24,627 nt of DNA, taken from positions 1 to 24,627 of the forward strand of contig JAEZRB010000033.1 in the NCBI GenBank assembly GCA_023412975.1, read 5' to 3'. This DNA comes from Bacteroidota bacterium. Its GTDB lineage: Bacteria > Bacteroidota > Bacteroidia > Chitinophagales > Chitinophagaceae. This document shows, one piece after another, positions 7,446 through 14,537 of this stretch. Positions within the stretch are counted from its first letter, which is position 1, and each line of letters opens with the position of its first letter. The position numbers and the translations under genes were made by a program. The notes under the pieces are model-generated. The model saw only the letters and a program-made list of their open reading frames with translations, did no database searches and was not told the origin of the DNA.

Positions 7446-7904
7446 ATGAAAATTGATAAGATCCCAGAACTTCTTACCTCATTTGGTTACACAACTGTTC
7501 CAATTCGTCAAAATACAGCAGGGCAACTAATAATTGAGGCCAAAATAAACTCAGTAGCTGGCTCCTATATACTTGACACAGGTGCGGGAACGACAGTAAT
7601 TGATGCTAAACAAGCCGATACATTAAAATTGATACTAAATCATCAAGAGACAGCATTTACAGGTGGTGGAGTTGGTGCACACGGTATGGAAAATATCCCT
7701 TCCCATAATAATACCATTGAAATAGGAAATTATAAACTTTCTAACCTTAGTGTTGCTGTAATGCCATTAGATACAGCCTGGCAGTCTCTTGCAAGTATTG
7801 GGGCTCATGAAGAACTATTTGGATTCATTGGATTTGATATACTTAAGTCGGGTAATGCGATCATTGACTACGGATCCATGACACTATATTTGATTCAACA
7901 ATAG
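7446..7904 (+). CDS. Retropepsin-like aspartyl protease in cassette E
   Basis: A protein of about 152 residues when started at the ATG at 7446. An in-frame ATG at 7407 lies within the attC-like right core and would add 13 unconserved residues, so it is not preferred. The catalytic motif is YILDTGAGTTVID (41-53, Asp44), and the second hallmark is FGFIGFDILKSGNAIIDYGSMTLYL (from about 125), as in single-domain retropepsin-like proteases that act as homodimers. There is no signal peptide with this start, which would place it in the cytoplasm, unlike many bacterial relatives that are exported. The substrate is unknown. It is the last gene with a clear attC-like site directly upstream carrying a matching hallmark. 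Confidence 0.8.
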   Translation: MKIDKIPELLTSFGYTTVPIRQNTAGQLIIEAKINSVAGSYILDTGAGTTVIDAKQADTLKLILNHQETAFTGGGVGAHGMENIPSHNNTIEIGNYKLSNLSVAVMPLDTAWQSLASIGAHEELFGFIGFDILKSGNAIIDYGSMTLYLIQQ

Positions 7905-8291
7905 TTTTAAAAACCGGGAATAATGAGTCACTATTAAAGACCCAGCCACATGCCTGTGTTACCAGTGTAGCACCTTCCGGGGAACGTTTTGTAGTACGCA
8001 TAACTTTAGATTTTTTGGTTAAAATCAAAAGCTACAAACGCTTCTTCGGGCAGGCTGGCTGAAAGGCTACCGAAGGTTTAGTGCAACAGCGAGTTTGGCA
8101 AAATGCCGGCTTCAGAATATCTGCCCAACTGTATATCGCTACCCGGTAGCTATCGGGCCAGCTTCAGTTTCTTCTGAACAATCACGGACGAGCTTTGGAA
8201 TGTAAACTCAGCGATATATATTTACCCCGGTTCAGGGCCGGGCGACAGTTAACTTGGCGAAGGCACATCGCAAAGCCTCAGAAGTTGGCAG
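7905..8291 (+). other. Compound or degenerate attC-like region (site 5)
   Basis: A gene-free stretch of about 390 bp. It contains two copies of the left-side hallmark: ACAAACGCTTCTTCGGGC followed by AGGCTGGCTG (8034-8061), and GCAACAGCGAGTTTGGC followed by AAAATGCCGGCTTCAG (8083-8115). It ends with the right-side signature CGCAAAGCCTCAGAA plus the core GTTGGCAG (8284-8291). Only one right-side signature is clear, so this may be two fused or decayed sites, or an empty mini-cassette. No clear partner for the cassette E start (CTTATGGCA) was found here; GCATAAC (7998-8004) is a weak candidate. Confidence 0.45.
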
Positions 8292-8414
8292 TCATGTCAA
8301 AATGTATTAAGGACGTTAATTCAACATATTAATAAAAAAGTATAAAAAGATACGGCCATTGTTTGCTTATAAATTTTCCATCTAAAACCAGGTTTTCCTG
8401 GCCAACTAACTGAA

Positions 8415-8960
8415 ATGAAAAAAAACGCCATCTTCATTTGCTTCTTCTGCATGCTTTCGTTTGCTTCACATTCTCAACTCATGGTATCAAAATTAATCGG
8501 CAAAGACGCCGCCAAGTTCGGCCCTGGTTATGGTCTGTTTACTTATCTTGACTTTCCATTGGCAAGAGAGAATCAAAGCTTTCGGGTAGAACTGATGGAT
8601 CTGGCTTTCTTCCCAACCAAAGGTGAGAATTTGTTTACTTCTACTGCCGACGCCAGAGGTTATATTTCAATTAAACTGGGTTATAAATACGTGTTCAGTG
8701 AAACACAAGCTGGTTTCTATGTAATACCTTCTGCAGGATATTGTAGGACAGTTTTTGCCCGCGAGGCAGAAGACGCCACGTATGGAGATGGTATTGCCGG
8801 TGCGCTTGAGGGTGGATATTCGCTGGAAGTTGGACAAAAAGGCCATACTCTCAATTTCGGATTGAAGTATGAGTATGACCGTGGCAACGCTACACATACC
8901 CTCCAATCCATAGGATTTCGTTTCTCTTATGCCTTTGGATTGTTTCGAAGAAAAGAATAA
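8415..8960 (+). CDS. Putative outer-membrane beta-barrel protein
   Basis: A 181-residue protein with a signal peptide (MKKNAIFICFFCMLSFASHS, cleavage near SQL). The mature sequence shows the strand pattern of a small barrel (RGYISIKLGYKYVF, AGFYVIPSAGYCR, GALEGGYSLEVG, LNFGLKYEYD, IGFRFSYAFG). No defined family is recognised. It lies 123 bp after the right core of the compound site 5 and may be cassette cargo, but no complementary cassette end is found after its stop. A perfect CCAGG/CCTGG hairpin with a TTTT loop (8387-8400) sits just upstream. Function unknown. Confidence 0.68.
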   Translation: MKKNAIFICFFCMLSFASHSQLMVSKLIGKDAAKFGPGYGLFTYLDFPLARENQSFRVELMDLAFFPTKGENLFTSTADARGYISIKLGYKYVFSETQAGFYVIPSAGYCRTVFAREAEDATYGDGIAGALEGGYSLEVGQKGHTLNFGLKYEYDRGNATHTLQSIGFRFSYAFGLFRRKE

Positions 8961-9054
8961 CAACATCAGGCCAAACGAAATCAATCCTGCACGATAATCA
9001 CCCCCTTCCCGCACCAGGTTCTGACGTTAAATGGCTTTCGAAAAATAAACGAGA

Positions 9055-10041
9055 ATGAAGAAATTTTTAATAGCAATAGTAATATCAACTATTACCACTA
9101 ATTTATTTTGCCAGTCTGACTCGACAAAAATTTCATTTGTATCATACTGGTCAATTGGAGATAGTTATGACTTCAAAGTATCAAAAATAAAACAACAGTG
9201 GAAAAAAGGAGTCTTATCAGAAGACGAAAAGCAGGAATACATAGCAAATTTTACAGTAATTGATTCTACAGAGAATTCATATACCATTAGATGGAGTTAT
9301 GAAAATGATTTAGGTAACACTTACCGAATTCCGGAAAAACTTCTCAGCAAGCTCTCCAAATATAAAATCACAGAGATAGAATATAAAACTTCAGAAGTTG
9401 GAGAATTAATCGAAATATTGAATTGGGAAGAGGTTGGTAAGACGATGAATAACATGTTTGATGACATGGTTGAAGTTTTAAGTCAAGAAGACAGCAAAAA
9501 AAGAGAATCTTATAAAACTGCGATGCAGCCAATAAAGGAAATTTATAGCTCCAAACAAGGTGTTGAACAACTTGTTTTAAAAGAGTTGCAATATTTTCAT
9601 TTTCCTATGGGTGTTGAATTAAATATTTCCGAACCAACGTACTATGATGATGAGCTACCTAATATGTTTGGCGGTAACCCTATAAAGGCTAAATCCAAAT
9701 TGTACTTTGAAAGCATAGATTTTGATGAAAGTTTTTGTGTGCTTAAGCACGAAATGAATTTGAATACAGTCGACACAAGAGAATTTTTAGAACAAGTGTT
9801 TAAGAAAATGAGTCTAGATGACAAAGAATTGGAAAAAGCTTTACAAACTGCTGTTTTTGAAATTAAAGACACAAATACCTACGAATATTACTACTATCCA
9901 GGAGTTCCTCATAAAATAGAGACTATACGTGAGACTATTGTGGATATTGACAAAGAAAAGTCCAAAAGAATTGATAAGACTATTATTGAATTGATATATA
10001 ATGAACAAAGAAGCCAGCTACAGCATCAGGCCGATCAATAG
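9055..10041 (+). CDS. Secreted protein of unknown function
   Basis: A 328-residue protein with a signal peptide (MKKFLIAIVISTITTNLFCQ). The Cys near the end of the signal is followed by Gln, so lipidation is possible but not clear. The rest is rich in Lys, Glu and Ile, with an early IGDSYDFKVSK stretch, a central helical part around EEVGKTMNNMFDDMVEVLSQ, and a YEYYYYPGVPHKIE segment near the C-terminus. No family or catalytic motif is recognised. Base composition is as AT-rich as the cassette genes and unlike the carboxylase that follows, suggesting it belongs to the acquired region. GTTAAATGGC just upstream (9021-9030) resembles a cassette core but has no matching partner. Confidence 0.65.
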   Translation: MKKFLIAIVISTITTNLFCQSDSTKISFVSYWSIGDSYDFKVSKIKQQWKKGVLSEDEKQEYIANFTVIDSTENSYTIRWSYENDLGNTYRIPEKLLSKLSKYKITEIEYKTSEVGELIEILNWEEVGKTMNNMFDDMVEVLSQEDSKKRESYKTAMQPIKEIYSSKQGVEQLVLKELQYFHFPMGVELNISEPTYYDDELPNMFGGNPIKAKSKLYFESIDFDESFCVLKHEMNLNTVDTREFLEQVFKKMSLDDKELEKALQTAVFEIKDTNTYEYYYYPGVPHKIETIRETIVDIDKEKSKRIDKTIIELIYNEQRSQLQHQADQ

Positions 10042-10250
10042 AAATGGGTAACGATAGTTATCGGGATCCGGTAATCTCTGGGAGAGCACGAGACAAACAG
10101 GTATTTACAGTTTCGAAGGAAAATCGCTTATTTATTATTCAAAATAAAAGCACCGCCTGCAGTTAACAAGCAATAAAAAGTGCAATTCAAATAACTGCTA
10201 AGCCAGACCCTGCAGCGTTCATGGTTTCTACCACTAATTCACCGACTCCC

Positions 10251-10258
10251 TATCTTTG
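10251..10258 (+). promoter_or_regulatory. Candidate Bacteroidota -7 box (TATCTTTG)
   Basis: TATCTTTG matches the TAnnTTTG -7 element of the Bacteroidota primary sigma factor and lies 19 bp before the carboxylase ATG. No convincing -33 TTTG is seen. The 10042-10268 gap otherwise holds no supported gene. Confidence 0.45.
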
Positions 10259-10277
10259 TGACTAAGGATTGAATCAA

Positions 10278-11930
10278 ATGAACATTGAATTTAACCGCAA
10301 TGAAGATGCGATGAAACTTTCGCTGGGTGAAATGCGCAGGCGACTGGATAAGATCTATGAGGGTGGAGGGAAAAAAGCGATTGAAAAGCAAAAAGAGAAA
10401 AACAAACTCACACCAAGAGAGCGCATCCAATACCTGCTGGATGCCGACAAACCATTTGTAGAGATCGGCGCATTCGCGGGCTACGATATATATACCGAAC
10501 AGGGTGGCTGCCCCGCAGGCGGCACCGTGGCGGGTGTGGGCTATGTGAGCGGCAAGCAATGCGTGATCATCGCCAACGATCAAACCGTTAAGGCGGGGGC
10601 CTGGTTTCCAATCACCGGCAAAAAAAATCTGCGGCTGCAGGAGATCGCCATGGAAAATCATCTCCCCGTCATCTATCTTGTCGATAGCGCGGGTGTATTC
10701 CTGCCGATGCAGGACGAGATCTTCCCCGATAAAGAACATTTTGGCCGCATCTTTCGCAACAACGCGAGGATGAGCGCGATGGGTATCACACAGATTGCCG
10801 CGGTGATGGGCCCCTGCGTGGCCGGTGGCGCTTACCTGCCCATCATGAGTGATGAAACCCTGATGGTGGAAGGCAATGGTTCCATCTACCTGGCAGGACC
10901 CTACCTTGTAAAAGCCGCTATTGGCGAAAACATAGATAATGAAACACTGGGTGGCGCCGCCACCCATACAGAAATATCGGGTATTGCCGATTACAAATTC
11001 AGCACCGAACAGGCTTGCATGGATCATATCAAAACCATGATCGGCATGCTGGGTGCAAAGCCCAGCGCAGGTTTCGACCGGGTTGCCGCAAAGCCGCCCG
11101 CGAAAAATCCTGAAGAACTCTACGGCATCTTTCCTTCCGATGGCAAACCCTACGATGTGCTGGATATTATTGAACGCCTTGTCGACGATTCGGTATTTGA
11201 ACAATTCAAGGAGGATTATGGTAAAACCATTGTATGCGGCTATGGCCGTATCGACGGATGGGCAGTGGGAATTGTAGCCAACCAGCGACTGGTGGTAAAA
11301 GCCAAAAAAAGCAGTAAAAGCGGAAGCACCGAAAGCGTGGAAATGCAAATGGGTGGTGTGATCTACAACGATAGCGCTGATAAAGCCGCACGCTTTATCC
11401 TGAATTGCAACCAGAAAAAAATTCCCCTGGTCTTCCTGCAGGATGTAACAGGATTTATGGTGGGCAGCCGTAGTGAACACGCAGGCATCATCAAGGACGG
11501 TGCAAAACTGGTGAATGCTGTTGCCAACTCCGTCGTGCCAAAGATCACGATCGTAACAGGCAACTCATACGGAGCCGGCAACTATGCCATGTGTGGCAAA
11601 GCCTATGATCCCCGCTTCATCTATGCCTGGCCGACGGCAAAGATCGCCGTGATGGGTGGTGATGCCGCAGCCAAAACTTTGTTGCAGATCGAAGTGGCCT
11701 CGCTAAAAGCAAAAGGCGAAACGATCTCCGCGGAGCGTGAAAAGAAATTACTGGATGAAATAAAAAGCCGTTACGACCGGCAGACCTCACCCTACTACGC
11801 TGCCGCAAGATTATGGGTCGACGATATCATCGATCCGCTCGACACCAGGAAAGTGATCTCCGAAGGCATTCACGCAGCCAATCAAAATGCCGATATCAGC
11901 GAACTTAAAACAGGGGTATTCCAGGTATAG
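10278..11930 (+). CDS. Acyl-CoA carboxylase carboxyltransferase (beta) subunit, methylcrotonyl-CoA type
   Basis: A 550-residue carboxyltransferase of the biotin-dependent acyl-CoA carboxylases. It moves CO2 from carboxybiotin to an acyl-CoA in the cytoplasm. The crotonase-like N and C halves are both complete. The oxyanion/acyl-CoA region MGPCVAGGAYLPIMSDE and the C-terminal GNSYGAGNYAMCG are present, and the end ARLWVDDIIDPLDTRKVI resembles methylcrotonyl-CoA carboxylase beta (leucine breakdown) more than propionyl-CoA carboxylase. Geranyl-CoA or another branched acyl-CoA cannot be excluded. The ATG at 10278 is chosen over the upstream TTG at 10269 because AAGGA (10264-10268) is well spaced. 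The biotin-carrying alpha subunit is not in the window. GC content is clearly higher than in the preceding region. Confidence 0.88.
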   Translation: MNIEFNRNEDAMKLSLGEMRRRLDKIYEGGGKKAIEKQKEKNKLTPRERIQYLLDADKPFVEIGAFAGYDIYTEQGGCPAGGTVAGVGYVSGKQCVIIANDQTVKAGAWFPITGKKNLRLQEIAMENHLPVIYLVDSAGVFLPMQDEIFPDKEHFGRIFRNNARMSAMGITQIAAVMGPCVAGGAYLPIMSDETLMVEGNGSIYLAGPYLVKAAIGENIDNETLGGAATHTEISGIADYKFSTEQACMDHIKTMIGMLGAKPSAGFDRVAAKPPAKNPEELYGIFPSDGKPYDVLDIIERLVDDSVFEQFKEDYGKTIVCGYGRIDGWAVGIVANQRLVVKAKKSSKSGSTESVEMQMGGVIYNDSADKAARFILNCNQKKIPLVFLQDVTGFMVGSRSEHAGIIKDGAKLVNAVANSVVPKITIVTGNSYGAGNYAMCGKAYDPRFIYAWPTAKIAVMGGDAAAKTLLQIEVASLKAKGETISAEREKKLLDEIKSRYDRQTSPYYAAARLWVDDIIDPLDTRKVISEGIHAANQNADISELKTGVFQV

Positions 11931-11985
11931 TATTCGCCTCCTTTAACTTCTCAGAGTAGCAACAGCGCGATAAAAGGGAATAAAT

Positions 11986-12453
11986 ATGTCAGATCAAATA
12001 ATTATGTACACAGACGGGGCATCGAGAGGGAATCCGGGTCCGGGTGGTTATGGAACGATCCTAAAATATGGACATCGGTCGAAAGAACTTTCACAGGGAT
12101 ATCGCCTGACAACCAATAACCGGATGGAACTGATGGCTGTTATCGCCGGACTGCAGGCTTTAAAAAAAGAGAATATCCCGATCACTATTTATAGCGACAG
12201 CCAGTATATAGTGAAAGCTGTTGAGCAGGGCTGGTTGAAGAACTGGATCGCGACGGATTTTAAGGGCGGTAAGAAGAATAAAGATCTTTGGATGCAGTAT
12301 CATGAACTGGCGAAGAATAAGAAGATCCGGTTTGTGTGGGTGAAGGGGCACGCTGATAATCCTTTCAATAATCGTTGTGATATGCTGGCTACAACGGCCG
12401 CTGATGGCTACGATCTGCTGGTTGATACGGGCTATGAGTTGGCCGCTAATTAG
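11986..12453 (+). CDS. rnhA: Ribonuclease HI
   Basis: A 155-residue RNase HI, which cuts the RNA strand of RNA-DNA hybrids during replication and repair. The catalytic acidic residues are present: Asp10 (YTDGASRGNPGPGG), Glu48 (NNRMELMAV), Asp71 (YSDSQYIV) and Asp132 (CDML), with His122 in KGHADNPFNNR. The basic handle region (LKNWIATDFKGGKKNKDLW) is present, so it is the E. coli-like full-length form. Length is standard. It follows the carboxylase gene by 55 bp and is directly followed by the repeat array, whose first hairpin starts six bases after the stop. Confidence 0.95.
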   Translation: MSDQIIMYTDGASRGNPGPGGYGTILKYGHRSKELSQGYRLTTNNRMELMAVIAGLQALKKENIPITIYSDSQYIVKAVEQGWLKNWIATDFKGGKKNKDLWMQYHELAKNKKIRFVWVKGHADNPFNNRCDMLATTAADGYDLLVDTGYELAAN

Positions 12454-12459
12454 ATTTTT

Positions 12460-12476
12460 ATCTGCCTGCGGCAGAT
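12460..12476. repeat. Hairpin at start of repeat array
   Basis: ATCTGCCTGCGGCAGAT forms a 7-bp perfect stem with a TGC loop. The same 17 bases occur at 18829-18845, also just after a stop codon, and the core CTGCCTGCGGCAG recurs inside the 169-bp repeat units. It could act as a simple bidirectional transcription-end or REP-like element. Confidence 0.75.
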
Positions 12477-12482
12477 GGGGGA

Positions 12483-13147
12483 GCCACGGATTACACAGAT
12501 TGCACAGATTATTGCTGCCTGCGGCAGAGATTGGCCACGAATGGCACGAATAACACGAATTGATTTGCCACAGATTACACAGATTTCACGGATTGATGCT
12601 CCGTGTATTCCGTGTTTCCTCCGTGTGCTCCGTGACCAAAAGAATTTGATTTGCCACGGATTACACAGATTGCACAGATTATTGCTGCCTGCGGCAGAGA
12701 GGTTGGCCACGAATGGCACGAATTGCACGAATAAAGCCACAGATTACACAGATTTCACGGATTGATACTCCGTGTATTCCGTGTTTCCTCCGTGTACTCC
12801 GTGACCAAAAGAATTTGACTTGCCACGGATTACACAGATTGTACGGATTATTGCTGCCTGCGGCAGAGAGGTTGGCCACAAATGGCACGAACTGCACGAA
12901 TAAAGCCACAGATTACACAGATTTCACGGATTGATACTCCGTGTATTCCGTGTATCCTCCGTGTGCTCCGTGACCAAAAGAATTTGACTTGCCACGGATT
13001 ACACAGATTGTACGGATTATTGCTGCCTGCGGCAGAGAGGTTGGCCATGAATGGCACGAATTGCACGAATAAAGCCACAGATTACACAGATTGCACGGAT
13101 TGATGCTCCGTGTACTCCGTGTTTCCTCCGTGTAATCCGTGGCCAAA
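12483..13147. repeat. 169-bp tandem repeat array (about four units)
   Basis: Units begin with GCCACGGATTACACAGATT at 12483, 12653, 12822 and 12991, a period of 169-170 bp, with the last unit degenerate from about 13071. Each unit contains the hairpin core CTGCCTGCGGCAG, a GGCCACGAATGGCACGAAT block, a second CCACAGATTACACAGATT block, and an inverted block with CTCCGTGTATTCCGTG. Units differ by only a few bases, so amplification looks recent or is being homogenised. Long open frames run through both strands because the period leaves few stops, but their translations (NGTNCTN, ATDYTDFTD and similar) are low-complexity artefacts. No gene is supported here. Confidence 0.92.
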
Positions 13148-13167
13148 AAAATTTGAATTACACAGCA

Positions 13168-13830
13168 ATGATGAAGAACACACTTTGCTCATGGAGTGGT
13201 GGTAAGGACAGTTGCTTTGCGCTTATGCAGGCAATAAGCCTTGGGTATATGCCGAAGGTATTGTTGAATGTACTGAACGAGGAAGGTAAGATCTCGCGGT
13301 CGCATGGGATACCTGCTGCCATACTCGAAGCACAGGCAGAGGCCGCGGGATTACCGATACACATGCTCAGTAGTTCCTGGCAGGATTATGAAAAGAAATT
13401 CACCGGCGCTTTATCAATACTGAAAGAAGAACACGATCTGCACTATGCTGTCTTTGGTGATATCGATCTGCAGGCGCATCGCGACTGGGAAGAAAAAGTT
13501 TGCCATAATGCTGGTCTTACCGCTGTACTACCCCTTTGGAAACAGGACCGCAAAAGCCTCGTGATCCAAATGCTCGAAGCCGGAATAGAAACTATGATCG
13601 TGAGTTGTAATGATACAATGGGAGAAAAATTTATCGGGCGACATATCGATCTTCCACTGGTCGGTGAACTGGAATCCCTGGGAATCGACCCATGCGGAGA
13701 AAATGGAGAATACCATACCCTGGTTATGGACTGCCCACTCTTCTCTTCAGGTTTGAACGCGGTTGTCACGAATACGATCAAACACGACAGATACTGGTTT
13801 GGTCAATTGGAACTCCGCGATAATTCATGA
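13168..13830 (+). CDS. PP-loop ATPase, Dph6-like (diphthine--ammonia ligase family)
   Basis: A protein of about 220 residues in the adenine-nucleotide alpha-hydrolase fold. The PP-loop SWSGGKDSCFAL (N-terminus) binds ATP, and the C-terminal signature GENGEYHTL with GEKFIGRHIDLPLV is typical of the Dph6/MJ0570 family. In archaea and eukaryotes Dph6 amidates diphthine on elongation factor 2. Bacteria lack diphthamide, so the substrate here is probably different and is unknown. Start: ATG at 13168 or 13171. The reading frame stays open 117 bp further upstream, but that part is repeat-array sequence and should not be annotated as protein. The gene is followed by a minus-strand terminator shared with the convergent gene. 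Confidence 0.85.
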   Translation: MMKNTLCSWSGGKDSCFALMQAISLGYMPKVLLNVLNEEGKISRSHGIPAAILEAQAEAAGLPIHMLSSSWQDYEKKFTGALSILKEEHDLHYAVFGDIDLQAHRDWEEKVCHNAGLTAVLPLWKQDRKSLVIQMLEAGIETMIVSCNDTMGEKFIGRHIDLPLVGELESLGIDPCGENGEYHTLVMDCPLFSSGLNAVVTNTIKHDRYWFGQLELRDNS

Positions 13831-13839
13831 GGTACCCAT

Positions 13840-13868
13840 AAAAAAAGATCCTCTCTTACGAAAGGATC
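13840..13868 (-). terminator. Rho-independent terminator (minus strand)
   Basis: Hairpin 13847-13868 (GATCCT/AGGATC arms) with seven A residues at 13840-13846, read on the minus strand as a stem followed by T7. It ends the transcript of the DUF6580-like gene. Confidence 0.75.
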
Positions 13869-13898
13869 ATAATCTCATGTGAATGATAATACGTTTTA

Positions 13899-14471
13899 TT
13901 AACCAGCCAGGGTAATAGCCGTTCTTCTCTTTGAAAGGTAATTATAGGTCAGCAGGATCGCCGGCAGGAATACCAGGGTCGATATCAATGCATTTTTATA
14001 AAAAGGAAGACCAGCGGCATAGCAGGTCATCAGGCCGCTAAAATCTCTTGTATATACGGCTTCACCGGTAGACATCCAGACACCAAAATTTGATAGCAGG
14101 AAAAACGCGGTGGGAGCAGCAACAGCACCGGCAAGCAGACTGGTAAAATTGCGTCCTCTCAACAACCAGCCAATCAAAGTGGCTGTGAGCAGTATAGCAT
14201 AGTTTTTAAGCTGACCGTCATAAAAACCGGCGTACGCAAACAAACCCTGTGTGTATAAAATATGTATAATAGCATCACTCAAGAATAAAGCGACCAAAGG
14301 CAACAAAAATGAAATCCCCTTTTGACGGCTGATAAATCCAGCAAACAAGGCGATCGCGAAAATGGGCGAGAATCCTGACCAGTCGAGATCGGGTCCGAAG
14401 AAAAATTTACAAACTGTAGCCAGCGCTACCAGGATGATGGTAAAAACAATAAGTCTTCCGTTGTTATTCAT
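13899..14471 (-). CDS. DUF6580-like integral membrane protein
   Basis: A 190-residue protein with about five hydrophobic segments (near 7-25, 32-47, 54-74, 88-105, 108-126 and 158-176). It has the features I associate with the DUF6580 family: an early FSPIFAIALFAGFISRQKGISFLLPLVALFLSDAIIH block, a central GWLLRGR, and a closing CYAAGLPFYKNALISTLVF. The family is thought to be transport-related, possibly similar to vitamin-uptake S-components, but no substrate is known. It is 66 bp downstream of the phosphomannose isomerase gene on the same strand and may be co-transcribed with it, ending at the terminator at 13840-13868. Confidence 0.7.
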   Translation of the reverse strand: MNNNGRLIVFTIILVALATVCKFFFGPDLDWSGFSPIFAIALFAGFISRQKGISFLLPLVALFLSDAIIHILYTQGLFAYAGFYDGQLKNYAILLTATLIGWLLRGRNFTSLLAGAVAAPTAFFLLSNFGVWMSTGEAVYTRDFSGLMTCYAAGLPFYKNALISTLVFLPAILLTYNYLSKRRTAITLAG

Positions 14472-14537
14472 ATTAATTATTTGAGCAATAAACGATTCTG
14501 CAAATTAGACTGCAAAAATAAACGAATTAAAGCGATT

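Noticed and set aside
8667..9014. 115-residue minus-strand frame opposite the barrel gene
   Set aside because: Antisense shadow with no family pattern; the + strand frame has a signal peptide and barrel-like strands.
10239..11480. 413-residue open frame on the minus strand opposite the carboxylase gene
   Set aside because: It is a His/Phe/Ala-rich shadow of a well-conserved gene with no recognisable motif; GC-rich codons leave the antisense frame open.
12450..13146. Several overlapping open frames on both strands in the 169-bp array
   Set aside because: Their translations repeat low-complexity words (NGTNCTN, ATDYTDFTD, HGLHRL) set by the tandem DNA period; same-length frames recur every 169 bp on both strands.
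12483..13147. Direct repeats considered as a CRISPR array
   Set aside because: Repeats are contiguous 169-bp units with no unique spacers of uniform size and no cas genes in the window.
13051..13167. N-terminal extension of the Dph6-like gene
   Set aside because: The extra 39 residues are translated repeat-array sequence; the conserved protein starts at the Met-Met just before KNTLCSWSGGKDS.
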